A stretch of DNA of 64,000 nt from positions 124,001 through 188,000 of the forward strand of contig NZ_BBRN01000006.1 of NCBI RefSeq assembly GCF_002090175.1, in the 5' to 3' direction. A program made the translations under genes and the position numbers. Below, piece after piece: positions 46,290 to 55,073 of the stretch. Under the pieces are notes generated by a model that worked only from the letters and a program-made list of their open reading frames with translations, did not search any database and was not told the DNA's origin. How positions within the stretch are numbered: position 1 is the stretch's first letter; the number at the start of each line of letters is the position of its first letter. Origin of the DNA: Demequina sp. NBRC 110057. Lineage in GTDB: Bacteria; Actinomycetota; Actinomycetes; Actinomycetales; Demequinaceae.

Positions 46290-47209
46290 GATGCGGCGCC
46301 CGTGAGGCCGGCGGCGATGGTCTCCGCGTCGTGGCGGAGGAGGTCGAGGTAGGTCGGGACGGGGCCGTCGACCTCCGAGAGCGAGTCGACGTAGAGCGTG
46401 CCGCCGAAGTCGGCGCCGGTGGCCTCCACCACCTGCTGCATCGCCTTGTCGGAGACCGTCGACTCGCAGAACACGGCGGGGACCTCGCGCTGCTCGACCT
46501 CCTCGATGACGGCCGCGACCTGCTGGGGCGTGGCCTGCTGCTCGGCGTTGACCGGCCAGATGTACACCTCGTCGAGGCCTACGTCCCTCGCGAGGTACGA
46601 GAACGCGCCCTCGCACGTCACAAGCACCCGCTGCGCCTCGGGAACCTCAGCGAGGTCGGCCTCCAGCTCCTCAGCCACCGCACGCAGCTCCTCCTGGTAG
46701 GCGGCCCCCCGCCGCGCGTAGCCCGCGGCGTTGTCGGGGTCCAGCTCGGCGAAGGCGTCGATCATGGCCCCCACGTACTCCTGCGCCACATAGGGGCTCA
46801 TCCACGCGTGGGGGTTGGGCTGGCCGGCGTAGGCGTCGGAGGCGATGTCGATGGGCTCGACCCCGTCGGAGACCACCACGTGGGGGGCGTCGACCGACTC
46901 GACGAACTGGGCGAACCAGGCCTCGAGGCCCAGGCCGTTGTCGAGGATGAGGTCCGCCTCGGTCGCCTTCGCGATGTCCCCCGGCGTGGGCTCGTAGCCG
47001 TGGATCTCCGCCCCCGCCTTGGTGATCGACTCCACGCGCAGGTCGTCGCCCGCGACGTTGCTCGCCATGTCCGCGAGCACGGTGAAGGTCGTGAGCACCA
47101 GGGGGCGATCGTCGTCGGCCTCCTGAGTGCCATCGGACGCGCCGGCACAGCCCGCGAGGGCGAGGGCTGACCACGCGACGGCGGCGGCGATCGGGAGAGT
47201 TTTCGGCAC
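46286..47209 (-). CDS. metal-binding lipoprotein of the Mn/Zn ABC transporter
   Basis: 307 residues. Lipobox ALAGC near residue 21; cluster A-I metal ligands are visible: His in EIHGYEPTP, His in NPHAWMSP, Glu in TCEGAFSYL, Asp in YVDSLSEVDG. The H-H-E-D set and the absence of a long His-rich loop favour manganese over zinc. GTG start is leaderless (TAGAGT 6 nt before) and sits inside the repressor palindrome. First gene of the four-gene operon with ATPase, permease and mntR. Confidence 0.92.
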   Translation of the reverse strand: MPKTLPIAAAVAWSALALAGCAGASDGTQEADDDRPLVLTTFTVLADMASNVAGDDLRVESITKAGAEIHGYEPTPGDIAKATEADLILDNGLGLEAWFAQFVESVDAPHVVVSDGVEPIDIASDAYAGQPNPHAWMSPYVAQEYVGAMIDAFAELDPDNAAGYARRGAAYQEELRAVAEELEADLAEVPEAQRVLVTCEGAFSYLARDVGLDEVYIWPVNAEQQATPQQVAAVIEEVEQREVPAVFCESTVSDKAMQQVVEATGADFGGTLYVDSLSEVDGPVPTYLDLLRHDAETIAAGLTGAAS

Positions 47210-47220
47210 ACCGAAACTCT
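47196..47220. promoter_or_regulatory. probable MntR operator over the start of the transporter operon
   Basis: Core TTTCGG-CACA-CCGAAA (47201-47216) with extended arms AGAGT and CTCT. It covers the GTG start and runs into the -10 box TAGAGT (47221-47216, minus strand), so repressor binding would block initiation. Confidence 0.7.
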
Positions 47221-47262
47221 AGTCCCGCCGCCCAGGAAATCAACCCGGCGACGCCAAGGGCA

Positions 47263-47505
47263 TCAGCCGCGCGACCCCATATCCGTCACCTTGTACGGCG
47301 CCCCCGCCTTGTCGTAGGTGGTCCACTCGCCCACCTGGGTGCCGTGGTCGAAGGAGCCGGACCGCATCAGGGTGCCGTCCTTGCGGAAGAACTCCCAGTA
47401 GCCGTGCTCCACCGCCTCACGGAACTGTCCGCGCGCCCACACGGAGCCGTCGCGGTGGAGCTTCTCGTAGGGCTCCAGGTCCTCGGCCGGGATGTCGTCG
47501 CTCAC
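47263..47505 (-). CDS. MORN-repeat-like small protein
   Basis: 80 residues, GTG start overlapping the preceding methyltransferase stop. Three successive units of the form G-x-[FW]-x-x-x-x-x-G-x-W (VWARGQFREAVEHGYWEFF, MRSGSFDHGTQVGEWTTY) are MORN/YwqK-like. Function unknown; the first gene in this chain is purT. Confidence 0.75.
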   Translation of the reverse strand: MSDDIPAEDLEPYEKLHRDGSVWARGQFREAVEHGYWEFFRKDGTLMRSGSFDHGTQVGEWTTYDKAGAPYKVTDMGSRG

Positions 47506-48179
47506 GCGCCGCCTCCCTGAGCGGCTCCGTCGGCATGCCCCGCGGCGATGTCGCCGTGGCGCGCCACCCAGCCGTGCATCGCGATGGCGGCCGCGGCTCC
47601 CGCGTTGATCGAGCGGGTGGAGCCGTACTGCGCGATGGCGAGGGTCGCATCGGCCGCCTGCCTCACCGCCTCGGTGAGCCCCACGGATTCCTGGCCAAAG
47701 ACGAGCACACACTCGCGCGGCAGCGGGTAGGTCTCGAGCGGCACGGATCCGGGCAGGTTGTCGATGCCGATGACCGCGAGGCCCTCGACGCGGGCCCACT
47801 CCACGAAGCCCTCGACCGTGGGGTGGTGGGTGACGTGCTGGTAGCGGTCCGTCACCATCGCGCCGCGGCGATTCCAGCGCCGGTTGCCGACGATGTGGAC
47901 GCCGCGGGCGGCGAAGGCGTTGGCGGTACGCACCACCGAGCCGATGTTGAGGTCGTGCTGCCAGTTCTCGATCGCCACGTGAAACGGGTGGCGCAGGGCG
48001 TCGAGGTCGGCGACGATCGCCTCGTGGCGCCAGTACCGGTAGCGGTCCACCACGTTGCGGCGGTCGCCCTCGCGTAGCAGTTCGGGGTCGAAGTGGTCGC
48101 CGGCCGGCCAGGCAGCCTCGCCGCCGGGCCAGGGGCCGACGCCGTGGGCCGGGGCCTCGTCGTCACGTCGCTCGGTCAC
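47502..48179 (-). CDS. TrmH/SpoU-family RNA 2'-O-methyltransferase
   Basis: 225 residues with the three SPOUT motifs: [35 protein letters not shown] and [18 protein letters not shown]. It methylates ribose in tRNA or rRNA using AdoMet; the exact site is not predictable. GTG start overlaps the purT stop. Confidence 0.88.
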   Translation of the reverse strand: MTERRDDEAPAHGVGPWPGGEAAWPAGDHFDPELLREGDRRNVVDRYRYWRHEAIVADLDALRHPFHVAIENWQHDLNIGSVVRTANAFAARGVHIVGNRRWNRRGAMVTDRYQHVTHHPTVEGFVEWARVEGLAVIGIDNLPGSVPLETYPLPRECVLVFGQESVGLTEAVRQAADATLAIAQYGSTRSINAGAAAAIAMHGWVARHGDIAAGHADGAAQGGGA

Positions 48180-49360
48180 GCGAGCGTCACGTCGAGTGCG
48201 GAGGCGGCGGCGCGGGCACGCTCGCGGGCCTGGGCGACGTTGCCGCCCGTGGCGACTGCCACGCCGATGCGACGGCGCCCCTCGACGCGCGGCTTGCCGA
48301 ACAGGCGCAGGTCGGCCTCCGGCACCCCGAGCGCCGCGTCGACGCCGCCGATGACGGGCACCCCCGAGCCCTCGGCGAGGACGGCGCACGAGGCGGCCGG
48401 GGCGGCGTCCACCTCGGCCGGGACCGGCAGGCCGAGGATCGCGCGGGCGTGCAGCGCGAACTCGGACAGGTGCTGGCTCGCGAGCGTTACCAGCCCCGTG
48501 TCGTGCGGGCGGGGCGACACCTCGTTGAAGATGACCTCGTCGCCGCGGATGAACAGCTCGACGCCGAACACGCCGTAGCCACCCAGCGCCTCCGTGACGG
48601 CCCCGGCGACCTCGCGGGCGCGCCTGACCGCGGCATCGGGCATCGGATGGGGCTGCCAGGACTCGCGGTAGTCGCCGTCCACCTGGACGTGACCCACCGG
48701 GTCGAGGAAGGTGGTGCCGCCCGCGTGGCGCACCGTGAGCTGCGTGATCTCGTAGTCGAAGTCCACGAAGGCCTCGACGATGAGGCGCCCCGCCGCGGCA
48801 CGGGCCCCGGCCGCCGCATACTCCCAGGCGTGCGAAGCATCGGCCGCGTCCCTCACCACGGACTGCCCCTTGCCGGACGACGACATGACCGGCTTCACCA
48901 CGCACGGGGTGCCGAGCTCGGCGATCGCCGCCTCCAGTTCCGCGAGGGAGTCGACGAATCGGTACGGAGAGGTGGGAAGCCCGAGTTCCTCGGCCGCGAG
49001 TCGCCTGATGCCCTCGCGGTCCATGGTCAGTCGCGTGGCGCGGGCGGTGGGGATCACCGTGGCCGCGCCGGCCTCCTCGACCTCGCGCAGGACGTCGGTG
49101 GCGAGCGCCTCGATCTCGGGAACGATCAGGTGTGGGCGCACCTCATCGATGACGGCCCTCAGGGCATCGACGTCCAGCATGTCGAGCACGTGGGAGGCGT
49201 GAGCGACCTGCATGGCGGGAGCGTCGGCGTAGCGGTCGGCGGCGATGACCTCGACGCCCAGCCGCATGAGCTCGATCGCCACCTCCTTGCCGAGCTCCCC
49301 GGATCCGAGGAGCAGGACGCGGGTCGCGTGCGGGGTGAGGGGCGTGCCGAGCGTGGTCAT
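48176..49360 (-). CDS. purT: formate-dependent phosphoribosylglycinamide formyltransferase
   Basis: 394 residues, ATP-grasp family: [66 protein letters not shown]. It makes formyl-GAR from formate, a route independent of folate. CAGACT 7 nt before the ATG is a weak -10 for leaderless start. It leads the operon with the methyltransferase and MORN genes. Confidence 0.95.
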   Translation of the reverse strand: MTTLGTPLTPHATRVLLLGSGELGKEVAIELMRLGVEVIAADRYADAPAMQVAHASHVLDMLDVDALRAVIDEVRPHLIVPEIEALATDVLREVEEAGAATVIPTARATRLTMDREGIRRLAAEELGLPTSPYRFVDSLAELEAAIAELGTPCVVKPVMSSSGKGQSVVRDAADASHAWEYAAAGARAAAGRLIVEAFVDFDYEITQLTVRHAGGTTFLDPVGHVQVDGDYRESWQPHPMPDAAVRRAREVAGAVTEALGGYGVFGVELFIRGDEVIFNEVSPRPHDTGLVTLASQHLSEFALHARAILGLPVPAEVDAAPAASCAVLAEGSGVPVIGGVDAALGVPEADLRLFGKPRVEGRRRIGVAVATGGNVAQARERARAAASALDVTLA

Positions 49361-49386
49361 GACGTCAAGTCTGGCACCGCCGGGAG

Positions 49387-49974
49387 TCAGGCCAGGTCGA
49401 GGTCCTCGAGGCCGTACAGCGACAGGTAGGGAAGGCCCTCCGCCTCGATCTTCTCGCGCGCGCCGGTGTCCCGGTCCACGATCACGGCGACGGCGGCGAC
49501 GGTCGCGCCGGCCTCGCGGATGGCCTCGACGGCGGTCAGCACGGAGCCGCCGGTGGTGGACGTGTCCTCGACGGCGACCACCGTGCGGCCGGCGATGTCC
49601 GGACCCTCGATGCGGCGCTGCAGGCCGTGCGCCTTGTTCTCCTTGCGCACCACGAACGAGTCGAGGTCGAGGCCGCGGCTCGCGGCGGCGTGCATGAGGG
49701 AGGTCGCGACGGGGTCGGCACCCAGGGTGAGGCCGCCGACGGCGTCGACGTCGGCGGGGCCGAAGCCGTTGACCTCAAGGTGGTCGAGAAGGACGTGGCC
49801 GACGAGCGGCGCCGCGCGGTGGTGAAGGGTGATGCGGCGCAGGTCGACGTAGTAGTCGGCCTCCTTGCCCGAGGCCAGCGTGATGCGGCCGTGGACGACC
49901 GCCAGCTCCTTGATGAGGTCGCGCAGTTGCTCGCGCGGGGTGCCAGAGGTCGAGGTGCCGGTGCCGGTCGTCAT
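49387..49974 (-). CDS. pyrE: orotate phosphoribosyltransferase
   Basis: 195 residues with the PRPP loop [13 protein letters not shown] and [18 protein letters not shown]. It makes OMP from orotate in pyrimidine synthesis. An in-frame ATG at 49983 overlaps the -10 box, so ATG 49974, 7 nt after TAGGAT, is preferred. The -35 (TTGACG) is the end of the repeat arm at 50002. Confidence 0.94.
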   Translation of the reverse strand: MTTGTGTSTSGTPREQLRDLIKELAVVHGRITLASGKEADYYVDLRRITLHHRAAPLVGHVLLDHLEVNGFGPADVDAVGGLTLGADPVATSLMHAAASRGLDLDSFVVRKENKAHGLQRRIEGPDIAGRTVVAVEDTSTTGGSVLTAVEAIREAGATVAAVAVIVDRDTGAREKIEAEGLPYLSLYGLEDLDLA

Positions 49975-49981
49975 GGCCGTC

Positions 49982-50009
49982 ATCCTACCGACCCCTCCCC
50001 ACCGTCAAA
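49982..50009 (-). promoter_or_regulatory. pyrE promoter using the end of a palindromic repeat arm
   Basis: Minus-strand TTGACG (50008-50003) or TTTGAC (50009-50004), 15-16 nt spacer, TAGGAT (49987-49982), 7 nt, ATG 49974. The -35 lies in the outermost bases of the repeat. Confidence 0.6.
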
Positions 50010-50062
50010 TGGATCCCTTTGGCTCGTCTAAGACCGCAAAAGAGGGGGAATCCACCGCCGGG
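50002..50062. repeat. inverted-repeat arm (left) flanking the SDR gene
   Basis: Begins CCGTCAAATGGATCCCTTTG and matches the reverse complement of 50910-50971 over about 61 bp with about nine mismatches; the outer 23 bases are identical. The outer ~30 bases also match palindromic repeat copies 1 and 2, but here the arm extends about 30 bp further inward (AAAAGAGGGG...ACCGC). Confidence 0.9.
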
Positions 50063-50091
50063 GATGGCTGACGGCCGATGCCGTGGTCGCC

Positions 50092-50856
50092 TCAGCGCGA
50101 GCGCATCGACCTCATGCGCCTGGTCACCGCCGATGGCGTCGCCCGCATAAGGGTGCCGGCCACCGCGTATTTCGCGGAAGGCGTGACCACGACGGCGCGG
50201 CGACGCACTGCCGCGAGCGCCGACTCGACCACCTGCTCGGGAGCGAGCCACGCGACGCCCGGGTACTCGTCGCGCATGTGCGCGAGCGAGGGGGCGTCGT
50301 GGAAGTGGGTCCGCACCAGGCCGGGCAGGACCACCGTGGCGGTGACGCCGGTGCCGTGCAACTGCGACGCGAGGGCCTCGGTGAAGTCCCTCACCCAGCG
50401 CTTATGTGCGGCGTAGGTGGTGTTGGCGAGGTGCGAGGCGATCGACGAGATGTTGAGGATCGCGCCGTGCCCGCGCGCAGTCATCGACTTGGCCGCCACC
50501 TGCGACAGCCGAAGCGTCGCCGTGACGAGCACGTCCATGGCGGCCTTCTCCGCCTCCCAGGTGGTGTCGAGGAGTTCCTCGCCCAGCCCGTATCCGGCGT
50601 TGTTCACGAGGAGGCTGATGGGGCGGTCGCGGTCGCCCACCCGTTCGGCAACGGCCTCGAGCCCCTCGGGCGTCGACAGGTCGGCGGCGAGCACCTCCAC
50701 CTGGACCCCCGCCGCGCCACGGATCGTGTCGGCCATCTCGCTCAGCGCGTCACGGTCGCGCGCCACGAGGACCACGTCATGCTTGGCCGTCGCGAGCTGC
50801 CACGCGAACTCCTCGCCCAGCCCCTTAGATGCCCCGGTGATCAATGCGGTCGCCAT
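50092..50856 (-). CDS. short-chain dehydrogenase/reductase
   Basis: 254 residues, classical SDR: TGASKGLGEEFAWQL cofactor loop, NNAGYGLGE, catalytic Ser in ISSIASHL, and YAAHK (Tyr and Lys). The basic residue after the first strand (VARDRDAL) suggests NADP(H). The C terminus is Arg-rich (TRRMRSMRSR). Leaderless: TAGGCT, 7 nt, ATG 50856. The gene is the only one between the two inverted-repeat arms, so it looks like cargo of a repeat-bounded unit. Substrate unknown. Confidence 0.88.
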   Translation of the reverse strand: MATALITGASKGLGEEFAWQLATAKHDVVLVARDRDALSEMADTIRGAAGVQVEVLAADLSTPEGLEAVAERVGDRDRPISLLVNNAGYGLGEELLDTTWEAEKAAMDVLVTATLRLSQVAAKSMTARGHGAILNISSIASHLANTTYAAHKRWVRDFTEALASQLHGTGVTATVVLPGLVRTHFHDAPSLAHMRDEYPGVAWLAPEQVVESALAAVRRRAVVVTPSAKYAVAGTLMRATPSAVTRRMRSMRSR

Positions 50857-50863
50857 GCCTGCC

Positions 50864-50869
50864 AGCCTA
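50864..50869 (-). promoter_or_regulatory. -10 box of the SDR gene (leaderless)
   Basis: TAGGCT on the minus strand, 7 nt before ATG 50856. Confidence 0.55.
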
Positions 50870-50909
50870 GGTGCGATGGCATCGGCCGCCTGCACCGTCG
50901 TCCCGACGG

Positions 50910-50971
50910 CCCTCGCGGTCGATTTCCCCTCTTTTACGGCCGTAGGCAAGCCAAAGGGATCCATTTGACGG
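50910..50971. repeat. inverted-repeat arm (right) flanking the SDR gene
   Basis: Ends AAGGGATCCATTTGACGG; see the left arm at 50002. The right end reads TTGACG outward, only 3 nt before the xthA -10 box, so here it cannot be a normally spaced -35. Confidence 0.9.
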
Positions 50972-50973
50972 GA

Positions 50974-50979
50974 TAGCGT
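50974..50979 (+). promoter_or_regulatory. -10 box of xthA (leaderless)
   Basis: TAGCGT, then 7 nt and ATG 50987. A GTG at 50978 inside the box is unlikely to be the start. Confidence 0.5.
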
Positions 50980-50986
50980 GGTCGCC

Positions 50987-51778
50987 ATGCGCCTTGCGAC
51001 CTGGAATGTGAACTCCGTCCGTGCCCGTGTTGACCGCGTGGTCGAGTGGCTCGACAGGTCAGGCACCGACGTGCTCGCCATGCAGGAGATCAAGTGCAAG
51101 CCCGAGCAGTTCCCGCGCGAGGCCTTCGAGGCCGCCGGGTATGAGCTCGCCATTCACGGCCTCAACCAGTGGAATGGTGTCGCGATCGCGTCCCGCGTGG
51201 GGCTCGAGGACGTCCAGACGGAGTTCGCCGCGCAGCCCGGCTTCGCCAAGACCGGCGACCCGGTGGTCGAGGCCCGCGCCATCGGCGCCGTCGCCGGCGG
51301 CGTGCGGGTGTGGAGCCTGTACGTGCCCAACGGGCGCGGCCTGTACGACCCCCACTACGCCTACAAGCTCGCCTTCCTCGAGAACCTCCGCGAGGCGGCA
51401 CGCGCCTGGGCCGACGAGCCGACCGCGCTCGTGGGCGACTTCAACGTGGCGCCGCTTTCCACCGACATCTGGTCCGAGGAGGACTCGGAGGCCGAGACCC
51501 ACGTCACGCCGGAGTCCCGCGCCGCGCTCACCTCCCTCGCCGATGCCGGCTACGAGGAACTCAGCCGCCGCTTCGTCCCGGACGAGAACAAGTACACGTT
51601 CTGGGACTACAAGGCGCTGCGTTTCCCCAAGAACGAGGGAATGCGCATCGACTTCATCTGGGGCTCGCAGCCGCTTGCCGCACGCGCGACCGCGCTCGAG
51701 ATCCAGCGAGACGAGCGCAAGGGCAAGGGCGCCTCCGACCACGTACCGGTCGTGCTCGACATCGCGGACCTCGCGTGA
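50987..51778 (+). CDS. xthA: exodeoxyribonuclease III / AP endonuclease
   Basis: 263 residues of the exonuclease-endonuclease-phosphatase fold: ATWNVNSVRAR, MQEIKCK (metal Glu), YVPNGRG, VGDFNVAP, RIDFIWGS and SDHVPVVLD (catalytic His). It cuts at abasic sites and removes 3' blocks in base-excision repair. The stop overlaps the following GTG. Confidence 0.95.
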   Translation: MRLATWNVNSVRARVDRVVEWLDRSGTDVLAMQEIKCKPEQFPREAFEAAGYELAIHGLNQWNGVAIASRVGLEDVQTEFAAQPGFAKTGDPVVEARAIGAVAGGVRVWSLYVPNGRGLYDPHYAYKLAFLENLREAARAWADEPTALVGDFNVAPLSTDIWSEEDSEAETHVTPESRAALTSLADAGYEELSRRFVPDENKYTFWDYKALRFPKNEGMRIDFIWGSQPLAARATALEIQRDERKGKGASDHVPVVLDIADLA

Positions 51779-52422
51779 GCGACGGCTTCGCCCCGCCGCC
51801 GCTGCCGGACGTCCCGGCGCCCGGATCGGCGGCGCCCGTGGCATCGGGCCCCGCGCCCGTCTCACCCCAGCCCGCCTCCACCGGCCCTAGCTCGCCCGGC
51901 CCCGTCCCGCCTGCGCGCGGACGGCGCGACCGCCCGGGCGTCTCCCGCGGCGTGCGCTGGACCCTCCTTGCCGGCGCGGTAGCCATCGTGGTGGGCCTCG
52001 CGTGGGCGCTCGTGCTCATCGTCGCCGACACGCAGGCGGCGCCCGCCGACGCCGACGCGACCGGCACCCTGCACGCCGTTCAGGTAGTCGAGGGCATGTG
52101 CCTGGAGAGCCTTGACGGCGACGGCACCGTGGCCGATGCGACGGTGGTCGACTGCTCGGAGCCGCACGCGGGCGAGGTGGTGGCCACCGTCGAGCTCCCC
52201 CTCGAGGTGTACCCCGGCGAGGAGGCCGTCACCGAGCGGGCGCTCGAGACGTGCACCGACAGGGTCGGCGCCGTCGCGCGCAACGCCGAGTGGGTCGCGT
52301 GGATCCCCTCGTCGGACTCGTGGACGCGAGGAGACCGCACGGTCACCTGCATCGTGACCTCCACGGACGAGATGCGAGACGCGTCGCGTCCCGGTGAGGC
52401 GGTCGACGGCGAAAACGCCTGA
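51775..52422 (+). CDS. membrane-anchored septum-formation-like protein
   Basis: 215 residues: a Pro/Ala/Ser-rich cytoplasmic N terminus (about 1-60), one membrane span (about 63-85) and an extracytoplasmic domain with conserved cysteines in GMCLES, VDCSEPHAGEVVA, ETCTDRV and VTCIVTS. The VxCxxPHxxEV pattern is that of the actinobacterial septum-formation domain family. GTG start overlaps the xthA stop by 4 nt. Confidence 0.78.
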   Translation: MSDGFAPPPLPDVPAPGSAAPVASGPAPVSPQPASTGPSSPGPVPPARGRRDRPGVSRGVRWTLLAGAVAIVVGLAWALVLIVADTQAAPADADATGTLHAVQVVEGMCLESLDGDGTVADATVVDCSEPHAGEVVATVELPLEVYPGEEAVTERALETCTDRVGAVARNAEWVAWIPSSDSWTRGDRTVTCIVTSTDEMRDASRPGEAVDGENA

Positions 52423-52453
52423 CCCGTCGCCGCGCGCGGGAGTGCGCGAGCGG

Positions 52454-52993
52454 CTAGATCGTCGCGCGGGTGCGCGTGGAGATCGCGCTGTGCACCGCCG
52501 GGTCGCCCACGGACGCGAGCCATTCGAGAAGGCTCGCCGGCGACGCCGGGTTGGCGGCGATGGTGGCGCGCATGTCGGGATGCGCGTAGGCGATGCGCGC
52601 GAGCTCCGCGGGCGTGGCGGTGGGGTCCGCGGCGCGGCTACGCAGCAGGCGGTCCGAGGCCGACCCCGGCGTGGCCTGATGGACGGGGATCAGCGAGGTG
52701 CGTCGCACCACTGCCGATGCCGGGGCTGCGGGGGGCGCTACCCACGCGTCGCGCAGCATCACCGCGAGGATCGCGAGAGGCACCAGCGGCGTGAGCCAGA
52801 CGAGCGACGGATACACCACGGTCTCGATGCTGGCGAGGAAAATGGCACCCAACATGAACGCGGCGGCGCCGACGGAGAAGGTCACTCGTGAGCGGGTCGT
52901 CAGCGTGACGCGCGGATGCGCGCTCGCTGCTACCGCCCCCGCGAACAACACGCCGGTGGTCAGAAGCACGTACTCCTCACCCGACCACGACAT
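52454..52993 (-). CDS. membrane protein with C-terminal helical repeat (LRV-like) segment
   Basis: 179 residues. Three membrane spans fill the first ~90 residues (from EEYVLLTTGVLFAGAVAAS). The C-terminal 60 residues have two units of the form ADPxATPxELxxIAxxHPDMRxxIAxNPxxPxxLLxWL, a leucine-rich-repeat-variant-like pattern seen in actinobacterial membrane proteins. A G-rich stretch precedes ATG 52993. Function unknown. Confidence 0.72.
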   Translation of the reverse strand: MSWSGEEYVLLTTGVLFAGAVAASAHPRVTLTTRSRVTFSVGAAAFMLGAIFLASIETVVYPSLVWLTPLVPLAILAVMLRDAWVAPPAAPASAVVRRTSLIPVHQATPGSASDRLLRSRAADPTATPAELARIAYAHPDMRATIAANPASPASLLEWLASVGDPAVHSAISTRTRATI

Positions 52994-53072
52994 GCGCCCA
53001 CCCCCCTGATCTATGAGCGCGTCTCCGCCGGCCCCACCACGGTCCCCCCGTGTTCCCCCGGGTCCCCCACTG

Positions 53073-53116
53073 TGGTGCGGGGGGCGGCCTGCGATGGCAT
53101 CAGGCCGCCCCACCAC
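53073..53116. promoter_or_regulatory. long hairpin in the divergent region before the response regulator
   Basis: GGGGCGGCCTG (53081-53091) pairs with CAGGCCGCCCC (53101-53111) around a 9-nt loop, and GTGGT/ACCAC extend it outside a bulge. It lies between divergent genes, so it is more likely a regulatory structure than a terminator; the surrounding 52994-53080 is C-rich without other signals. Confidence 0.4.
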
Positions 53117-53149
53117 TGGCAGGATGGCAGTGGCTCCCACCCTCGTAAA

Positions 53150-53167
53150 GCCCACACTTATGTGGGC
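53150..53167. promoter_or_regulatory. palindrome upstream of the two-component operon
   Basis: GCCCACA-CTTA-TGTGGGC, perfect 7+7, about 75 bp before a TATCGT -10 (53241-53246) of the response regulator gene. Candidate binding site for that regulator. Confidence 0.45.
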
Positions 53168-53271
53168 AACACAACGGTGGGCAGCGCCGCCACCGTCCGC
53201 CACGGCCTCTCGCGCGACCGGCGGCGTCACCGCCTCGCGCTATCGTGACCGCAGGCGGAAGGAGGTGGCCC

Positions 53272-53901
53272 GTGGCACGCACGCGACGGATCGCGCTCGT
53301 GGAGGATCATGCCCTCATCTCCCTGGGGTTTCGTGACCTCATCGCGGGGATCGAGGATGTCTCGCTCGTCACCAGCGTCACGACGGTGCGCGACATCGCG
53401 CCCGGCGTCGAGCTCGACATGGTGGTGCTCGACCTCCGCCTGGCCGATGGCTCCGTGCCGGCGGACAACGTGGCCGCCCTGCGAGCGCGCGGCTGGCACG
53501 TGCTCATCTACACGGGCGCCGAGGACCGCTCCCTCATCCAGTCGGCCGCGAGGGCGGGCGCGCTCGGCCTGGTGCGCAAGTCCGCTCCCCCCGAGGAACT
53601 CGTCGACGCGATCCGCACCGCCGCCGCGGGCGGAGAGGTGTTCTCGACCGAGTGGGCGGCCGCCATCGACGCGGCGGCGGACCTGGTCGACGCCGGCCTG
53701 AGCGAGCGCGAGGCCGAGGTCCTCCAGATGTACGCCGCCGGCGAGACCGCGCAGTCCGTCGCGCTTCACCTGGGCATCTCGCGCGCCACGGTCTCCGACT
53801 ACGTGATCCGCATCCGCCGCAAGTATTCGCAGGTGGGCCGGCCCGCCGCCTCCCGCGTCGACCTGTACCGACGCGCGCGCGAGGACGGCATCCTCGAATG
53901 A
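53272..53901 (+). CDS. LuxR-type (NarL-like) response regulator
   Basis: 209 residues, GTG preceded by AAGGAGG. Receiver domain with acidic pocket (LVEDH), phospho-acceptor D54 in VVLDLRLAD, and conserved lysine in VRKSAPPEE; LuxR helix-turn-helix at about 150-200 (LSEREAEVLQMYAAGETAQS, HLGISRATVSDY). Pairs with the kinase gene whose ATG overlaps its stop. Target genes unknown. Confidence 0.9.
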   Translation: MARTRRIALVEDHALISLGFRDLIAGIEDVSLVTSVTTVRDIAPGVELDMVVLDLRLADGSVPADNVAALRARGWHVLIYTGAEDRSLIQSAARAGALGLVRKSAPPEELVDAIRTAAAGGEVFSTEWAAAIDAAADLVDAGLSEREAEVLQMYAAGETAQSVALHLGISRATVSDYVIRIRRKYSQVGRPAASRVDLYRRAREDGILE

Positions 53902-55073
53902 CCGTGCTCGAGCACACCGCGCGCGACCGCGTTCAGCGCGTCCTCTACTTCGCCTCCGGCATCGGCGCCGTCGTCTTCGGGCTCTTGCTCCTCACAGGCC
54001 CCAGCGGCATCCTCGCCGCGCGTGACCAGGTGCAGCCCTGGTACTGGTGGCTGTCAGTGATCGTGGTGGTGATCCTGCCGATCTCGTTCGTCGGCACTGC
54101 CTTCCGCGTCCCCCTTCGCGCCCTCCACGCGATCGCGATCACGTGCGTGGCCGGGTTCCTCCTGGTGCAGCTGCTGTGGGTGCCGGCCATGACCGGCGAC
54201 TGGCTCGCCGACAACGGCACGCCGTGGATCCAGGGCATCAACGCGCTCCCGTCCACGCTCGTGGGCGTCGCCTGGACGTCGTCGGCCGTCTGGTTCTTTC
54301 CCCTGTCCCAGCTGGTCCTGGTGCCCATGATTCAGCTCATGGCCTCCCAGACCAGCACCTGGGCGGCCGTCCTGGACGGGTGCGGGGCCCTCATCTTCTG
54401 CTCGATCTTGACCGCGATGACGCTCGCCGTTGTGGGCGCCGCCCGCGGCGAGGACAAGGCGGCGCGCGACGCCCGCTCGCTCGCCGCCGTGGAGGCCGCC
54501 AGGCGCACGCGCGAGCGCGAGGTCACGCGCATCAACGCCATCGTCCACGACGACGTCATGTCGGTGCTGCTCACCGCCTCGCGCGAGGGCGCCCCTGGTG
54601 CCGTCTCGGCAAGCGCGGACGAGGCCCTGTCGTCGATCGCCTCGCTCACCACTCCCGAACACGAGCGCCCCGGCGGCTACTCGGGCCCAGAGGTGGTCGC
54701 GGCCCTGCGCGCGGTGCCCGCCGACCTCGGCGTGGCCGCTCACGTGGACTACTCGTTCGGCTCGTGCCCGTCAGTCCCGGCCGATGCCGTGGCGGCGCTG
54801 TCGGAGGCGCTCGGCGAGGCAGTGCGCAACTCCGCGAGGCACGCGGGGGACCATGCTGGCCTCGCAGTGTCCATCACCGCCAACTATCGCGGGGTCGACG
54901 TGCTGGTCACCGACCGCGGTCCCGGCTTCGACCCCGCCGGCATCGATCCGCTCCGCCTCGGCATCCGGGTCTCGATCGTCGACCGCATGGCGACCGTCAC
55001 GGGAGGCCGCGGCACCGTCGACTCGCGCCCCGGTCGCGGCACCACCGTGGCCATCGGATGGGACGCGCCATGA
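53898..55073 (+). CDS. sensor histidine kinase (HisKA_3 type)
   Basis: 391 residues. About six membrane spans in the first 185 residues form the sensor; then a coiled segment and the phospho-acceptor H in INAIVHDDVMSVLLTA, followed by ATP-binding N box EAVRNSARHAG and G boxes DRGPGFDPAG and LGIRVSIVDRM. It should phosphorylate the upstream response regulator. The signal is unknown. Coupled on both sides by ATGA overlaps. Confidence 0.88.
   Translation: MTVLEHTARDRVQRVLYFASGIGAVVFGLLLLTGPSGILAARDQVQPWYWWLSVIVVVILPISFVGTAFRVPLRALHAIAITCVAGFLLVQLLWVPAMTGDWLADNGTPWIQGINALPSTLVGVAWTSSAVWFFPLSQLVLVPMIQLMASQTSTWAAVLDGCGALIFCSILTAMTLAVVGAARGEDKAARDARSLAAVEAARRTREREVTRINAIVHDDVMSVLLTASREGAPGAVSASADEALSSIASLTTPEHERPGGYSGPEVVAALRAVPADLGVAAHVDYSFGSCPSVPADAVAALSEALGEAVRNSARHAGDHAGLAVSITANYRGVDVLVTDRGPGFDPAGIDPLRLGIRVSIVDRMATVTGGRGTVDSRPGRGTTVAIGWDAP

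Noticed and set aside
50002-50971. Insertion sequence with transposase between the inverted repeats
   Set aside because: The only gene inside is a complete SDR with intact active site; no transposase motif is present and no target duplication is evident at the ends.
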